The notes beneath the pieces are model-generated. The model was not told the DNA's origin and ran no database searches. It was given only the letters and a program-made list of their open reading frames with translations. Positions 34,906 to 43,811 of a DNA stretch of 64,000 bases are shown in pieces. Positions within the stretch are counted from its first letter, which is position 1; each line of letters begins with the position of its first letter. Origin of the DNA: Idiomarina aquatica (GTDB lineage: Bacteria > Pseudomonadota > Gammaproteobacteria > Enterobacterales > Alteromonadaceae); the NCBI RefSeq assembly GCF_003987185.1, contig NZ_PIPS01000001.1:682001-746000 (forward strand), in the 5' to 3' direction. Both the position numbers and the translations under genes were made by a program.

Positions 34906-37800
34906 TTAGAATGTGTAAGAAACACTCGCAAACACATAACGACCCAATGCATCGAAGTGACCTGGGTAAGTGTTACCATTGCTACCTGGAGCACCAGTCA
35001 GATATGGAGGATCATTTTCCAGCAGGTTATTTACACCAACGCTGAAAGTCATGTGATCGCCATATTTGTAACGGCCAGTCAAATCAAGGTAGCTTTCTGA
35101 ACCGATCTCTTGAGGACCATCATCAAGCTGATCGACCGCGCCAAGGTAACGCCAGTTGGCAGAAATCGCTAAACCGTCGCCATTTTCCCAAGTAGCACGT
35201 AAGTTATGCTGCCAGTCAGGATTTGGCGAACCACACACGCTTCCCCAGTATCCGGCACACTCATATGTACGAAGACCGACAACAGGCTGTGTATCAAATT
35301 TAGTGAAGTAAGTACCAACCAGGTTCAAACGGATTGAACCTTGGTCCAGGCGGTAAGTGTACGTTGAGTTAACGTCAATACCACTACGTTGCTCAAAACC
35401 AATGTTAACGTTGGTCGCGACAATGTTATCAGTGCCTAACCATAATGAGCCGGTATCCGGACCACGGTTAATAAGGTCACAGAACTGGGCATCACCTGTG
35501 TCTAAACACAGATCCAACGTTGTTTCAGCGGCAACGATACCAATGGCATCTTCAACTTTGATGTCGAAATAGTCCAATGAAATATCGAAGTCCCCGTCGC
35601 TGGTGCGGTAAACAAAACCAGCAGAGTAAGTATCTGATACTTCTGGATCTAGATCTGGGTTACCACCAAAAATCGCATTGTACTGGTTAGCAGGGCTTTG
35701 GGGGATGTTACCGTATTGATCCGGAGTAACACCTGTTAACTGACAAGCTTCCAGTGAAGCTTCAGGGTTTGCACCGGCACACGGATCGGAATCCATGTCA
35801 TACAGACCCAACGACTGCGCACTGAAAAGTTCACGGATGTTCGCATGACGAGAAGCGCGTTGGAAACTACCACGAACTTTCCACTCTTGAGTAATATCCC
35901 AACCCATTGCGATCTTGTAAGTATCGGTTTCTTTTGCCGTTGAGTATTCAGAATAACGATAACCTAAATCTAGGCTCAACGTATCGGCCCAGTCAGCGCC
36001 TTCAACTAAGTAAATCTTAGCTTCTGAGAAAACTTCATCAGCGCTCAGGGTACCCTCAACACCAATTGTTGGACCACCTTGGCCAGCACCGTCACCAGAA
36101 GTGAAGCCACTGTCAGGTTGGAATACCAGTTTTTCACTGCGGCTGGTAGCACCAATCAACAGCTCAACGCCGGTATAAGCCCAAGGCGATTTCACACCGT
36201 ACTCACCCAGGTTACCAACGGCATAAGCGGTGTATTCACGAAGGTTTGTCTCACCTTTTGCATACAGCGGTAGCGTCAGGTAATCAAGCGCTTCTTGACT
36301 GATATCCGGGCCGAAAATATTCCATGGCACACAGTTAGGATCAACACCACTCAGTGCCGCACGACATACCGCTTCACCGGTTTCAGGATCTGTCGTTACG
36401 TCCAATGCACGACCAATGTTAGTGATACTGAAATCATTCAGATAAACTGAACTCAGTGTCACGTTACCGTAGTTTGCTGATACATCGTAGCTCCAAGCAT
36501 CATTAATGAAGCCACGCATACCGAATACACCACGATAAGATAGGTGCTCGATATCATTCTGACGTGGACCGCCTTCTACGTTACGCTTACCAACGTAAAC
36601 ATTTTCCCATACGTTTGGATCGCCAGACGCCGTTGCCGGACCATTCGGTCCACACATCACACTGCGTTGTTGCTCAGACAGGAATGGATTATCACAGCTC
36701 AGATCGACTTGCGGGAAGAACGCACCAGATTCTGCGATCTGAGATACGCTACGGTCTTTTACGAAGCCAACTTCGGCGAAAAACTCGTGATCGCGGCTGA
36801 CTTCATAACGACCAAAGGCACCTAAAGTCACACGCTCGTCAGGACGTTGGAAGTAGTTAACGGGTCCGTAGTTGTATAGGCGACCATCGTATTCCTGGAA
36901 TGTACCATTTTCAATGAAGTAGTCATCCCCGGTAAAATTGGTCACACGACCGTCAGGAATAGTACCAGAACCACCACAGGAGTAGTCACCCGGTGAACCA
37001 GCTAACGCACAGATACTGTAATCACGGTTGTCCTGCGTTACCGCTTTGATGTTACGGAAAGTAGCGTAACCAGTGATATTGCCGCGACCATCGTCTGAGT
37101 TCACACCAAAGATAGCGGAGAAGTCGTTCATGTGACCGTCACGACCGGAACCTGGTGCCAACTCAAAGCCGGCTTCACGAGATGCTTGTGCAACCGCATT
37201 CTCGTTCGCGTTATTGTACTGGTAGAAGCTGTGTTGATAGTCTAACTTCACGCCTTCGAAGTCATCTTTCATGATAAAGTTGACAACACCGGCTACCGCA
37301 TCAGAACCATAGGTTGCTGACGCACCACCAGTTAACAACTCAACGTTTTCTACCAATGCACTTGGGATTTGGTTCAAGTCAGCTGCGATACCGCCAGCCA
37401 GTGGAGAACCCATTACCAGACGCCGTCCGTTCATCAGTACCAACGTACGGAAAGAGCCCAAGCCACGCAGTGAGATGGTTGCAGTACCTGTCGCACCATT
37501 TGAATCAGTCGACGACTGCCCAGCAAATACTTGTGGCAAGTCATTGACTAAGTCTTCGGCACGGACGTTACAAGAAAACTCAAACTCCTCTGAAGTTACC
37601 TGAGAAATCGGGCTTGAACTTACTACGTTCGCTGACTGAGGAATGCGAGAACCCGTAACCTGGATTCGCTCCTCAACTTCTTCAGCTTGCTCTTCATTAT
37701 TGCTTTGCTGGTTATCTTGCGCTAACGCAACTGCTGGGAAGCTGATAGCCCCCGCGATAGTTGCCGCAAGCAAACTTTTGCGAAATGTCGTGTTATTCAT
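34906..37800 (-). CDS. Large TonB-dependent receptor
   Basis: A 964-residue receptor: signal ending FPAVALAQD, Gln/Glu-rich linker, motif VEERIQVTGSRIPQSANVVSS, plug with ISLRGLGSFRTLVLMNGRRLVMGSP and ENVELLTGGASATYGSDAVAGVVNFIMKD, barrel ending FASVSYTF. The unusual LTGGASATYGSDA plug variant and disulfide-rich loops (CDNPFLSEQQRSVMC, CALAGSPGDYSC) set it slightly apart from its two paralogues. Monocistronic, between terminators. Substrate unknown. Confidence 0.9.
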   Translation of the reverse strand: MNNTTFRKSLLAATIAGAISFPAVALAQDNQQSNNEEQAEEVEERIQVTGSRIPQSANVVSSSPISQVTSEEFEFSCNVRAEDLVNDLPQVFAGQSSTDSNGATGTATISLRGLGSFRTLVLMNGRRLVMGSPLAGGIAADLNQIPSALVENVELLTGGASATYGSDAVAGVVNFIMKDDFEGVKLDYQHSFYQYNNANENAVAQASREAGFELAPGSGRDGHMNDFSAIFGVNSDDGRGNITGYATFRNIKAVTQDNRDYSICALAGSPGDYSCGGSGTIPDGRVTNFTGDDYFIENGTFQEYDGRLYNYGPVNYFQRPDERVTLGAFGRYEVSRDHEFFAEVGFVKDRSVSQIAESGAFFPQVDLSCDNPFLSEQQRSVMCGPNGPATASGDPNVWENVYVGKRNVEGGPRQNDIEHLSYRGVFGMRGFINDAWSYDVSANYGNVTLSSVYLNDFSITNIGRALDVTTDPETGEAVCRAALSGVDPNCVPWNIFGPDISQEALDYLTLPLYAKGETNLREYTAYAVGNLGEYGVKSPWAYTGVELLIGATSRSEKLVFQPDSGFTSGDGAGQGGPTIGVEGTLSADEVFSEAKIYLVEGADWADTLSLDLGYRYSEYSTAKETDTYKIAMGWDITQEWKVRGSFQRASRHANIRELFSAQSLGLYDMDSDPCAGANPEASLEACQLTGVTPDQYGNIPQSPANQYNAIFGGNPDLDPEVSDTYSAGFVYRTSDGDFDISLDYFDIKVEDAIGIVAAETTLDLCLDTGDAQFCDLINRGPDTGSLWLGTDNIVATNVNIGFEQRSGIDVNSTYTYRLDQGSIRLNLVGTYFTKFDTQPVVGLRTYECAGYWGSVCGSPNPDWQHNLRATWENGDGLAISANWRYLGAVDQLDDGPQEIGSESYLDLTGRYKYGDHMTFSVGVNNLLENDPPYLTGAPGSNGNTYPGHFDALGRYVFASVSYTF

Positions 37801-37982
37801 GAGTTAAAACTCCCCGGAACATTTATTGTTATCACCCACAATAACTGTGGATGATTAAAAGTTAGCAAGAAGTTATTTTAATGTAAACACTTTGTAACGC
37901 TCATGTGGTTGTTTTGTTGGTTTTTTGTGAACTTAAGTCAACATCAATTGTCGGGCATTTTTTTCTTATTGCAGTTGCGGGT

Positions 37983-38018
37983 AAAAAAAAGCCTGACTTG
38001 TATAGCAAGCCAGGCTTT
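37983..38018 (-). terminator. Rho-independent terminator after the Oar-like receptor
   Basis: Minus strand: stem AGCCTGG-CTTG-CTATA-CAAG-TCAGGCT, with one bulged base in the arms, followed by TTTTTTTT, 25 bases after the stop codon. Confidence 0.82.
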
Positions 38019-38043
38019 CGTGCTTTTTTCTGTTATGTACTCT

Positions 38044-41031
38044 TTAGAAGCGCGCTTCGAAACCTAAGCGAACATAACGTGGTGTCTGCCATGAGTAGGC
38101 CGCACCGTACCATTGGTTGCGGTTACCTTCAGTGACTTCATAGTGCTCGTTTGTCGACGTGGCTTCCTGATTGTTAAGCACGTTGAAAATATCCAACGAT
38201 GCTTTCATATCAACATCGGCAACGGTGAAGTTGTATGCAATCGATGCATCGACATTAAAGGTCCATGGTGTGCGACCTACCGTTCCGCGCGGAACTCGGT
38301 CATAGGTACAGTCGCCGGCATCGTTACAGTCGGCAATATAGAATGTATCACCGTAGCTACCATAAATGTTTGGATCATTGCTTGGATAACCACGGCCAAA
38401 GGCTGACAGCGGACGACCACTGGATAAGGTGCTGTTTAAGCCGACGGTCCAGTTATCGTCGATGTCGTAGCTACCAAACAGTTTAAACACATGGCGGCGA
38501 TCGTTTGCCTGATAACCTTGCGCACCATCCATCAACGCCGGGAAGTCAAAGTCCTGAGTAATACCGGCATCCGCTTGATCGATATCTGACTTAACCGCAC
38601 CCTCAAAGTTACCGGTGCTACGTGACCAAGTGTAGATAAAGTTCATTCGCAAGTTATCAGTGCGATACTTCAACTCTGACTGCCATGCTACGTACTCGTT
38701 ATTAGCTTCTGGCATTTGAATTGTGGTGTCGTTCGGGTGCGTTGTTAACGAGCCCTCGTCCGGCTGACCATCAAACAAAGCTAACTTGTCTTCGTCCAGT
38801 TGCGTGCCATCCCAATAGTAGCCATCTTTATACCAGCTGGAATCTTCGCCTGGGTTGATCAGTACGCAGTAAGGGTAAGCATAGATACCACAGTAGTCAT
38901 CCAGCGCACTGGTTACATCACGGTAGGTACCACGTAACGAGAAGGCCAGGTCGTCATTGATCGACTGCTCAAAACCGATAATCAGCTCCTGACGCGCAAA
39001 CGGATCCGCTTCCTGAGACTGAAAGACCGGTTTGGTTGGTACGATAGAAACCGAACTGGTGGTTTGGCTATTCGACTCACTGCCATTTACCGGGCTGATA
39101 CCCTGCGGTACGCCAGTAGCTCCATCAATGCCGTCGAAATAATAATAGGTAGTGGTGTCACTGACACCGGACGCGGCACGATAAATGGTGTTGTTAGCAA
39201 CCGGCAGGTAGTATTTACCCCAAGTCGCGTATACTTTCGTTTCACCTCTACCCATTACGTCCCAACTAACGCCCAAGCGCGGTGCCCAGTCGGTATTAAA
39301 GGAGTAGAGTATTTCGTCGGTGGTGCCACTGCCTTCAAACTTGTCCTTGCGCAAACCAAGGTTAACAATGACATCGTCGGTTACACGCCACTCGTCTTCG
39401 ATGTAGTATGCTGACAATTCAGAACCAAATTGACCACCACCCTCAAAGATACGATCCGAAACATAGTCAATAGGCGCGCCGGTGTCGTTCGAGAATAACT
39501 CACCGGTATCGCCCTGCACCGAACCACCCGGTTGTAGGGTCGCGTAGGTCCAGCTATGGCCACCGATGGGACGTGTTACGTTAGTCGATTCGCGTTCCTG
39601 ATAGTCATAACCGGCGCGAATGGTGTGATCACCAAAATAATATTCAAGATCGAGCCGATACTGCGTATTGGTATCGAAGTTTTCACCGATGGAGCCACCG
39701 GGGCCACAGGATGCTGCCGGATCATCGACCTCACGGGTATCAACGACGGTGGAGCATTCGGTGTTCGAAGGCTCGGAACCGTACTGAGTTTCGATTTCAC
39801 CGGCCATACCGGTAACGGTTAAATTGTCGGTCCAATAACCCGTGTAACTGATACTGTGTGCCGTACCACCGCGTTCAAAAATGGTGGTGCCGATTTCATC
39901 ACCGATAACCTGAGTGTTCGGATTATATTGGAAGGTCTCCCGTTCGGTAGTGCGCTCATCCGAGTAACCAAAGTAGCTGAGACGGTGATTGGCATTAATA
40001 TCCCAATCAATTTTTGCGCCCCAGAATAGATTATCACTGCCGGACGAGTCTTCGTAGTTGATGCGGGTATCTGGGGCAAATTGCCCACCCGTTGCCGCCG
40101 CAGCCGTCGACTCTGTGCCGCGTGGGTTCACCAATGCGTAGATAAATAAGGTATCTTCAATGATTGGCCCTGACGCACTTAAGCTAACGCTGTATTCATC
40201 GTTCTCGCTAACACGTTCATCGCGGAAGACATTACCGACGCCGCCGGAGCCGCGTGAGAAGGATCCTTCTTCCTGTAAGCCGGAAGGTTCAAAATGGGTA
40301 ACGGCCGCGAATTCCCACATATTGGTACCGCTTTTTGTTACCGCATTGATAACACCGCCCGTAGAACGCCCATATTTAGGCGACATACCGCCGGTCTTAA
40401 CCTGAAACTCTTTATAAAACTCGAAAGGAACCGAACCACAACCGAGCCCCTGACGTGTGTCAGTCACTTCTAAACCGTTGATGTAACATGAGTTTTCGGC
40501 AACTGACGCACCACCAAACGAGGCCGTGTTACCAAATCCGGTGTCACCTTTTACTGTACCCGGCGCCAATAGCGCAACGGAGGTCAGGTTACGTGCAACC
40601 GGCAGTTTGTCGAAATCAACTTCGCCAACCACCAAACCTGAGTTTGTTGTTGTTACATCAACGTTCGAGATGCGACTACCCATCACCTGAATGGTTTCAA
40701 CGTCATCACCGACTTCGATTACCGGCGTAGCGTTGGTACCGAGTGACACCCGAACCGTACGCGTTGCAACGATTTCATCGCCGCGTCTTACTTGTAGCTG
40801 ATATGAACCTGACGCCATCGCCGGAAAGCGAAACTGACCATCAACCACTTCCACTTGTCGCGAATAACCCGTTTCCGGATTGGTTGCGGTTACCGTCAGA
40901 CCCTGGATATTTTGTGCTTCGATTTCGCCCAAAATGCTGGATTGCTGTTGTGCGGTAGCGGGCAATGCCGCCGTTAATGACGCCGCAACCGCCGCCGCGG
41001 TTAGCGTGCGCTTAAAGAATTGTGCCTTCAT
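38044..41031 (-). CDS. Oar-like TonB-dependent receptor with N-terminal carboxypeptidase-regulatory-like domain
   Basis: A 995-residue outer-membrane protein: signal MKAQFFKRTLTAAAVAASL to ALPATAQQ, an N-terminal Ig-like CarboxypepD_reg domain (LTVTATNPETGYSRQVEVVDGQFRFPAMASGSYQLQVRRGDE, about 35-95), the motif ETIQVMGSRISNVDV, a plug in which the usual RGLG is replaced by SFGGASVAENSCYINGLEVTDTR and by KYGRSTGGVINAVTKSG, and a barrel ending YVRLGFEARF. This is the Oar/TonB receptor type seen beside secreted peptidases. The start at 41031 is set by AGGGGG upstream and the signal peptide; an in-frame start at 41076 exists. Confidence 0.88.
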   Translation of the reverse strand: MKAQFFKRTLTAAAVAASLTAALPATAQQQSSILGEIEAQNIQGLTVTATNPETGYSRQVEVVDGQFRFPAMASGSYQLQVRRGDEIVATRTVRVSLGTNATPVIEVGDDVETIQVMGSRISNVDVTTTNSGLVVGEVDFDKLPVARNLTSVALLAPGTVKGDTGFGNTASFGGASVAENSCYINGLEVTDTRQGLGCGSVPFEFYKEFQVKTGGMSPKYGRSTGGVINAVTKSGTNMWEFAAVTHFEPSGLQEEGSFSRGSGGVGNVFRDERVSENDEYSVSLSASGPIIEDTLFIYALVNPRGTESTAAAATGGQFAPDTRINYEDSSGSDNLFWGAKIDWDINANHRLSYFGYSDERTTERETFQYNPNTQVIGDEIGTTIFERGGTAHSISYTGYWTDNLTVTGMAGEIETQYGSEPSNTECSTVVDTREVDDPAASCGPGGSIGENFDTNTQYRLDLEYYFGDHTIRAGYDYQERESTNVTRPIGGHSWTYATLQPGGSVQGDTGELFSNDTGAPIDYVSDRIFEGGGQFGSELSAYYIEDEWRVTDDVIVNLGLRKDKFEGSGTTDEILYSFNTDWAPRLGVSWDVMGRGETKVYATWGKYYLPVANNTIYRAASGVSDTTTYYYFDGIDGATGVPQGISPVNGSESNSQTTSSVSIVPTKPVFQSQEADPFARQELIIGFEQSINDDLAFSLRGTYRDVTSALDDYCGIYAYPYCVLINPGEDSSWYKDGYYWDGTQLDEDKLALFDGQPDEGSLTTHPNDTTIQMPEANNEYVAWQSELKYRTDNLRMNFIYTWSRSTGNFEGAVKSDIDQADAGITQDFDFPALMDGAQGYQANDRRHVFKLFGSYDIDDNWTVGLNSTLSSGRPLSAFGRGYPSNDPNIYGSYGDTFYIADCNDAGDCTYDRVPRGTVGRTPWTFNVDASIAYNFTVADVDMKASLDIFNVLNNQEATSTNEHYEVTEGNRNQWYGAAYSWQTPRYVRLGFEARF

Positions 41032-41157
41032 GGTTGTTAATACCCCCTGGAGTATTGTTTTTATTGCGCCCAACACCGAAAAGCCGGAATTGTGACGTCA
41101 GTTGACGTTAACAACCAGGGGTTGGCATGTAAACATTTTGTTTCAAAAAGGTTGCTT

Positions 41158-41814
41158 TTATATTAAATTTTTACACTTTCTTAGCAGTTCTAATGTTTTC
41201 ATCTCAGGCTCTGCATTTTTAAAGGCTTGCGCCAAAAACAGTTCAGCACATGCAAGGGTGTCGGTAAACGCGTGGTGAGATGTATAGGTGGGAAGGCCAT
41301 GTCTAGAGCGACAAGCGCTCAAGGTTAACTGCCCTTTTTTGGGAGGATGATCCGGATCTTTGAAAAAACTGTTTTTTTCGAAGGCTAGCGTGTCAAAAAT
41401 TCCCAAAGGCTGAAAATTGATAAGAAATTGTTTTTCAATATGTTTTAAAAAACGCCAGTCCATGCCTTTGTGGTGACAAACCAGTACCGCACCGGATAAC
41501 GCCCGGCTTAACATGGCGTAGGTTTGTCGCGGCTCCGAGCTGTGCAGAAAATCCTGTCGGGTTAAACCATGAATGGTTGGGCTTTGGCCTAACTCAAGCT
41601 CCTGCCCATGCGAAAACACATGATACTGGGCGCTGCCGGTGTGCATCACCGGCGGCTCTATCGACATCCAGGCGATGGCAAGCACCTGATGCTTCTTCGG
41701 ATCAAGACCGGTGGTTTCAATATCGAGCGCGACATAACGCTGCTGTGTCCAGGGCTTTTGCAGTTGTTGCCGGCGTTGATACCAATCGGCTAAGGCACCA
41801 AGAAGTTTACCCAT
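41158..41814 (-). CDS. DnaQ-like 3'-5' exonuclease
   Basis: A 218-residue DEDD-type exonuclease: ExoI motif ALDIETTGLDPKKHQ (near residue 30), ExoII-like VLVCHHKGMDWRFL and ExoIII HHAFTDTLACAELF. It is related to the epsilon subunit of DNA polymerase III but is stand-alone. It starts two bases after the stop of the DUF294 gene, so the two are cotranscribed. The same pair commonly accompanies acetate-symporter genes in other gammaproteobacteria. Confidence 0.87.
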   Translation of the reverse strand: MGKLLGALADWYQRRQQLQKPWTQQRYVALDIETTGLDPKKHQVLAIAWMSIEPPVMHTGSAQYHVFSHGQELELGQSPTIHGLTRQDFLHSSEPRQTYAMLSRALSGAVLVCHHKGMDWRFLKHIEKQFLINFQPLGIFDTLAFEKNSFFKDPDHPPKKGQLTLSACRSRHGLPTYTSHHAFTDTLACAELFLAQAFKNAEPEMKTLELLRKCKNLI

Positions 41815-41816
41815 GA

Positions 41817-43652
41817 CTAATAACCCTGACGACTGAATTTAAGACCGACACCCTGCTGGGCTTCTTTAATGATCTTAAACGCCGACTTTAACTGGCGTCG
41901 TGATAGCGTGCTGAGCTCATCGGGATCCAGTGCGTTCTTCGGTTTGTCCGTATCCCACACCGCCAACTGATGATTTAACCTGAGCTGAGTCAGGAACTGC
42001 CACGCCTCAAGCAACGACTGGTTGTCGCGCCGGTTCAGCAGCTTACTGCTTTCCAGTGCTTTCAGCCGCGCCGGCGTACTCGGCATCGTAAAGCCCGCTT
42101 GCAACGCGTAAATGCGCGCGATGTCATTAATCAGGGCAATGCCATAGCGCTTGATGTCAATGGTATCGCCCTCGTCGGTATCCTCGGTTCGAAACCGGTT
42201 GAACAGCCCTAAGGGCACCGAAATACGATTGACCAAAATCGCCAGATTGCCGAGAAACATCTCATTTTGCGCCAGTTTTGCGACCTGCTCACGGTAGTTT
42301 TGATAAAAACGGTTGTTACCGACCACGGCACGACTGTCAAAAAATATCTGGCAATACATCAGTGCCTTCGGCGTCGGACTCTGGGTCCAATTACGAAATC
42401 TCGCCAGCCACTCGTCGGTGGTTCCCCGACAATCCGGATTGGACGCCATGATATTGCCCGGACACAACGGAATGCCGCATTCATGCAGACCTTCGCAAAC
42501 GTATTCGCCGAGCCCCTTAAACCAGTCTTTTTGTTTATCACTGAGGCCATTAGCCAGCAGTAACCCATTATCCTGATCGGAGCTTAGGGTCTGATCTTCG
42601 CGCCCCTGCGAGCCAAACGCCAACCAACTGTATTGAGCCGGTGCTACGCCGTAATCTTTTTCATACAGTTGGATTAACTGACGGGTCATACCATCGGTCA
42701 GCGAGGCCATTAACTGGCCGACCACCGTGGTGCGCTTCACGCGGTTGGCGAAGGTTTTTAAATACTCGGGTACTTTCTGTGCTTCCTGAATCAATTGCTC
42801 ACGACTTTCGGCTTTACGAATGGCGCTGATCAGGTAGACCGGCTCACTGCGTTGCTGGCGGATAAGGTCGGTCGCCGTCACCATACCCACCGGCTCATTG
42901 TTACTGTTTACCACCGGCAAGTGGTGAACATTATTGGCCGTCATCGTGGTTAGCGCGTCCAACAACGAGCGGCTCTCTTCGACCGACTCCGGCAATTGCG
43001 TCATCACCGCGGCCACGGTCACCTCATAAGACAACCCTTGAGCAATCACCCGGTTGCGCAAATCGCGGTCGGTTAAAATCCCCACCAGTTGCCCGTCATC
43101 CACCACCAGTACCGAGCTGATGCCGTGTTCGGACATGACTTTTGCGGCGTCCTGTATCGAGGTATCACTGCTCAGGCTGACCGGCGCCATGGTCACCACC
43201 GACCCGACGGTCTGCTCGGTCCAGTCATCACTGCTACCGTCATTACTGCCGCCCTTTTCGGTCAGCAACCGCTCGCCATGGGCTCGAATAAAATACTGTT
43301 CAAATTGTTTGGAGGCATTACGCAGACGATCAAACGCATGCTGAGGCAGCACATAGACAATGCCATCTTCAATCGCCGTCAAGCGATTGACAATCTCGCG
43401 GCCGGTCAACAGTGATGGAAAGCCGAACAAGTCGCCGCTTTCAAGCCGTTCAATTAAACGCCCGTCGCTGCCGCGTAAATCGTAAACTCCGGAGCGGACA
43501 ATGAACAACGCGGGACGCATCTGTCGCAGGATATCGTTACAATTGTCTTCATTCATATAGACCGACTGCAATTGCGATACTGCCCACTGCCGCTGCTCGG
43601 CCTCCAGCCCGTCAAAGGGCGGGCAGTCGGTCAAAAATTTATCCGGCTCCAT
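41817..43652 (-). CDS. cNMP-binding / twin CBS / DUF294 nucleotidyltransferase-like protein
   Basis: A 611-residue cytoplasmic protein. A cyclic-nucleotide-binding-like domain (about 10-125) comes first. Next is a CBS pair (about 150-270; TSIQDAAKVMSEHGISSVLVVD and NVHHLPVVNSNNEPVGMVTATDL). A DUF294 nucleotidyltransferase domain follows with LAFGSQGREDQTLSSDQDNG (GS-x-GR and D-x-D pattern), and a DUF294_C helical domain ends the protein. It resembles the GlnD nucleotidyltransferase and probably modifies a protein partner in response to adenine nucleotides or cyclic nucleotides. The target is not known. Upstream lies a perfect 33-base palindrome. Confidence 0.88.
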   Translation of the reverse strand: MEPDKFLTDCPPFDGLEAEQRQWAVSQLQSVYMNEDNCNDILRQMRPALFIVRSGVYDLRGSDGRLIERLESGDLFGFPSLLTGREIVNRLTAIEDGIVYVLPQHAFDRLRNASKQFEQYFIRAHGERLLTEKGGSNDGSSDDWTEQTVGSVVTMAPVSLSSDTSIQDAAKVMSEHGISSVLVVDDGQLVGILTDRDLRNRVIAQGLSYEVTVAAVMTQLPESVEESRSLLDALTTMTANNVHHLPVVNSNNEPVGMVTATDLIRQQRSEPVYLISAIRKAESREQLIQEAQKVPEYLKTFANRVKRTTVVGQLMASLTDGMTRQLIQLYEKDYGVAPAQYSWLAFGSQGREDQTLSSDQDNGLLLANGLSDKQKDWFKGLGEYVCEGLHECGIPLCPGNIMASNPDCRGTTDEWLARFRNWTQSPTPKALMYCQIFFDSRAVVGNNRFYQNYREQVAKLAQNEMFLGNLAILVNRISVPLGLFNRFRTEDTDEGDTIDIKRYGIALINDIARIYALQAGFTMPSTPARLKALESSKLLNRRDNQSLLEAWQFLTQLRLNHQLAVWDTDKPKNALDPDELSTLSRRQLKSAFKIIKEAQQGVGLKFSRQGY

Positions 43653-43667
43653 GGCTTGCTCCCTAAC

Positions 43668-43700
43668 ACTGTGATTTAAACCTGAGGTTTAAATCACAGT
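43668..43700. promoter_or_regulatory. Perfect 33-bp palindrome between divergent DUF294 and nfrB genes
   Basis: ACTGTGATTTAAACCT, a single G, then AGGTTTAAATCACAGT: 16 bases mirrored without mismatch. It is 15 bases upstream of the DUF294 start and 111 bases before nfrB. It could be an operator read by a dimeric regulator, or a cruciform. The outer TGTGA/TCACA are 19 bases apart, too far for one CRP site. Confidence 0.7.
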
Positions 43701-43811
43701 TTCACATAAAACAATATAAAAAATATTAAAAAAAACATTGCCGATACATGGACGTTTTCAGAATCATGACATAACTTTATTTACGGTTCTATTTTGCAGT
43801 GTGAGTTGATC

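Noticed and set aside
43668-43700. CRP binding site (TGTGA ... TCACA)
   Set aside because: The half sites are 19 bases apart instead of 6, so one CRP dimer could not bind both.
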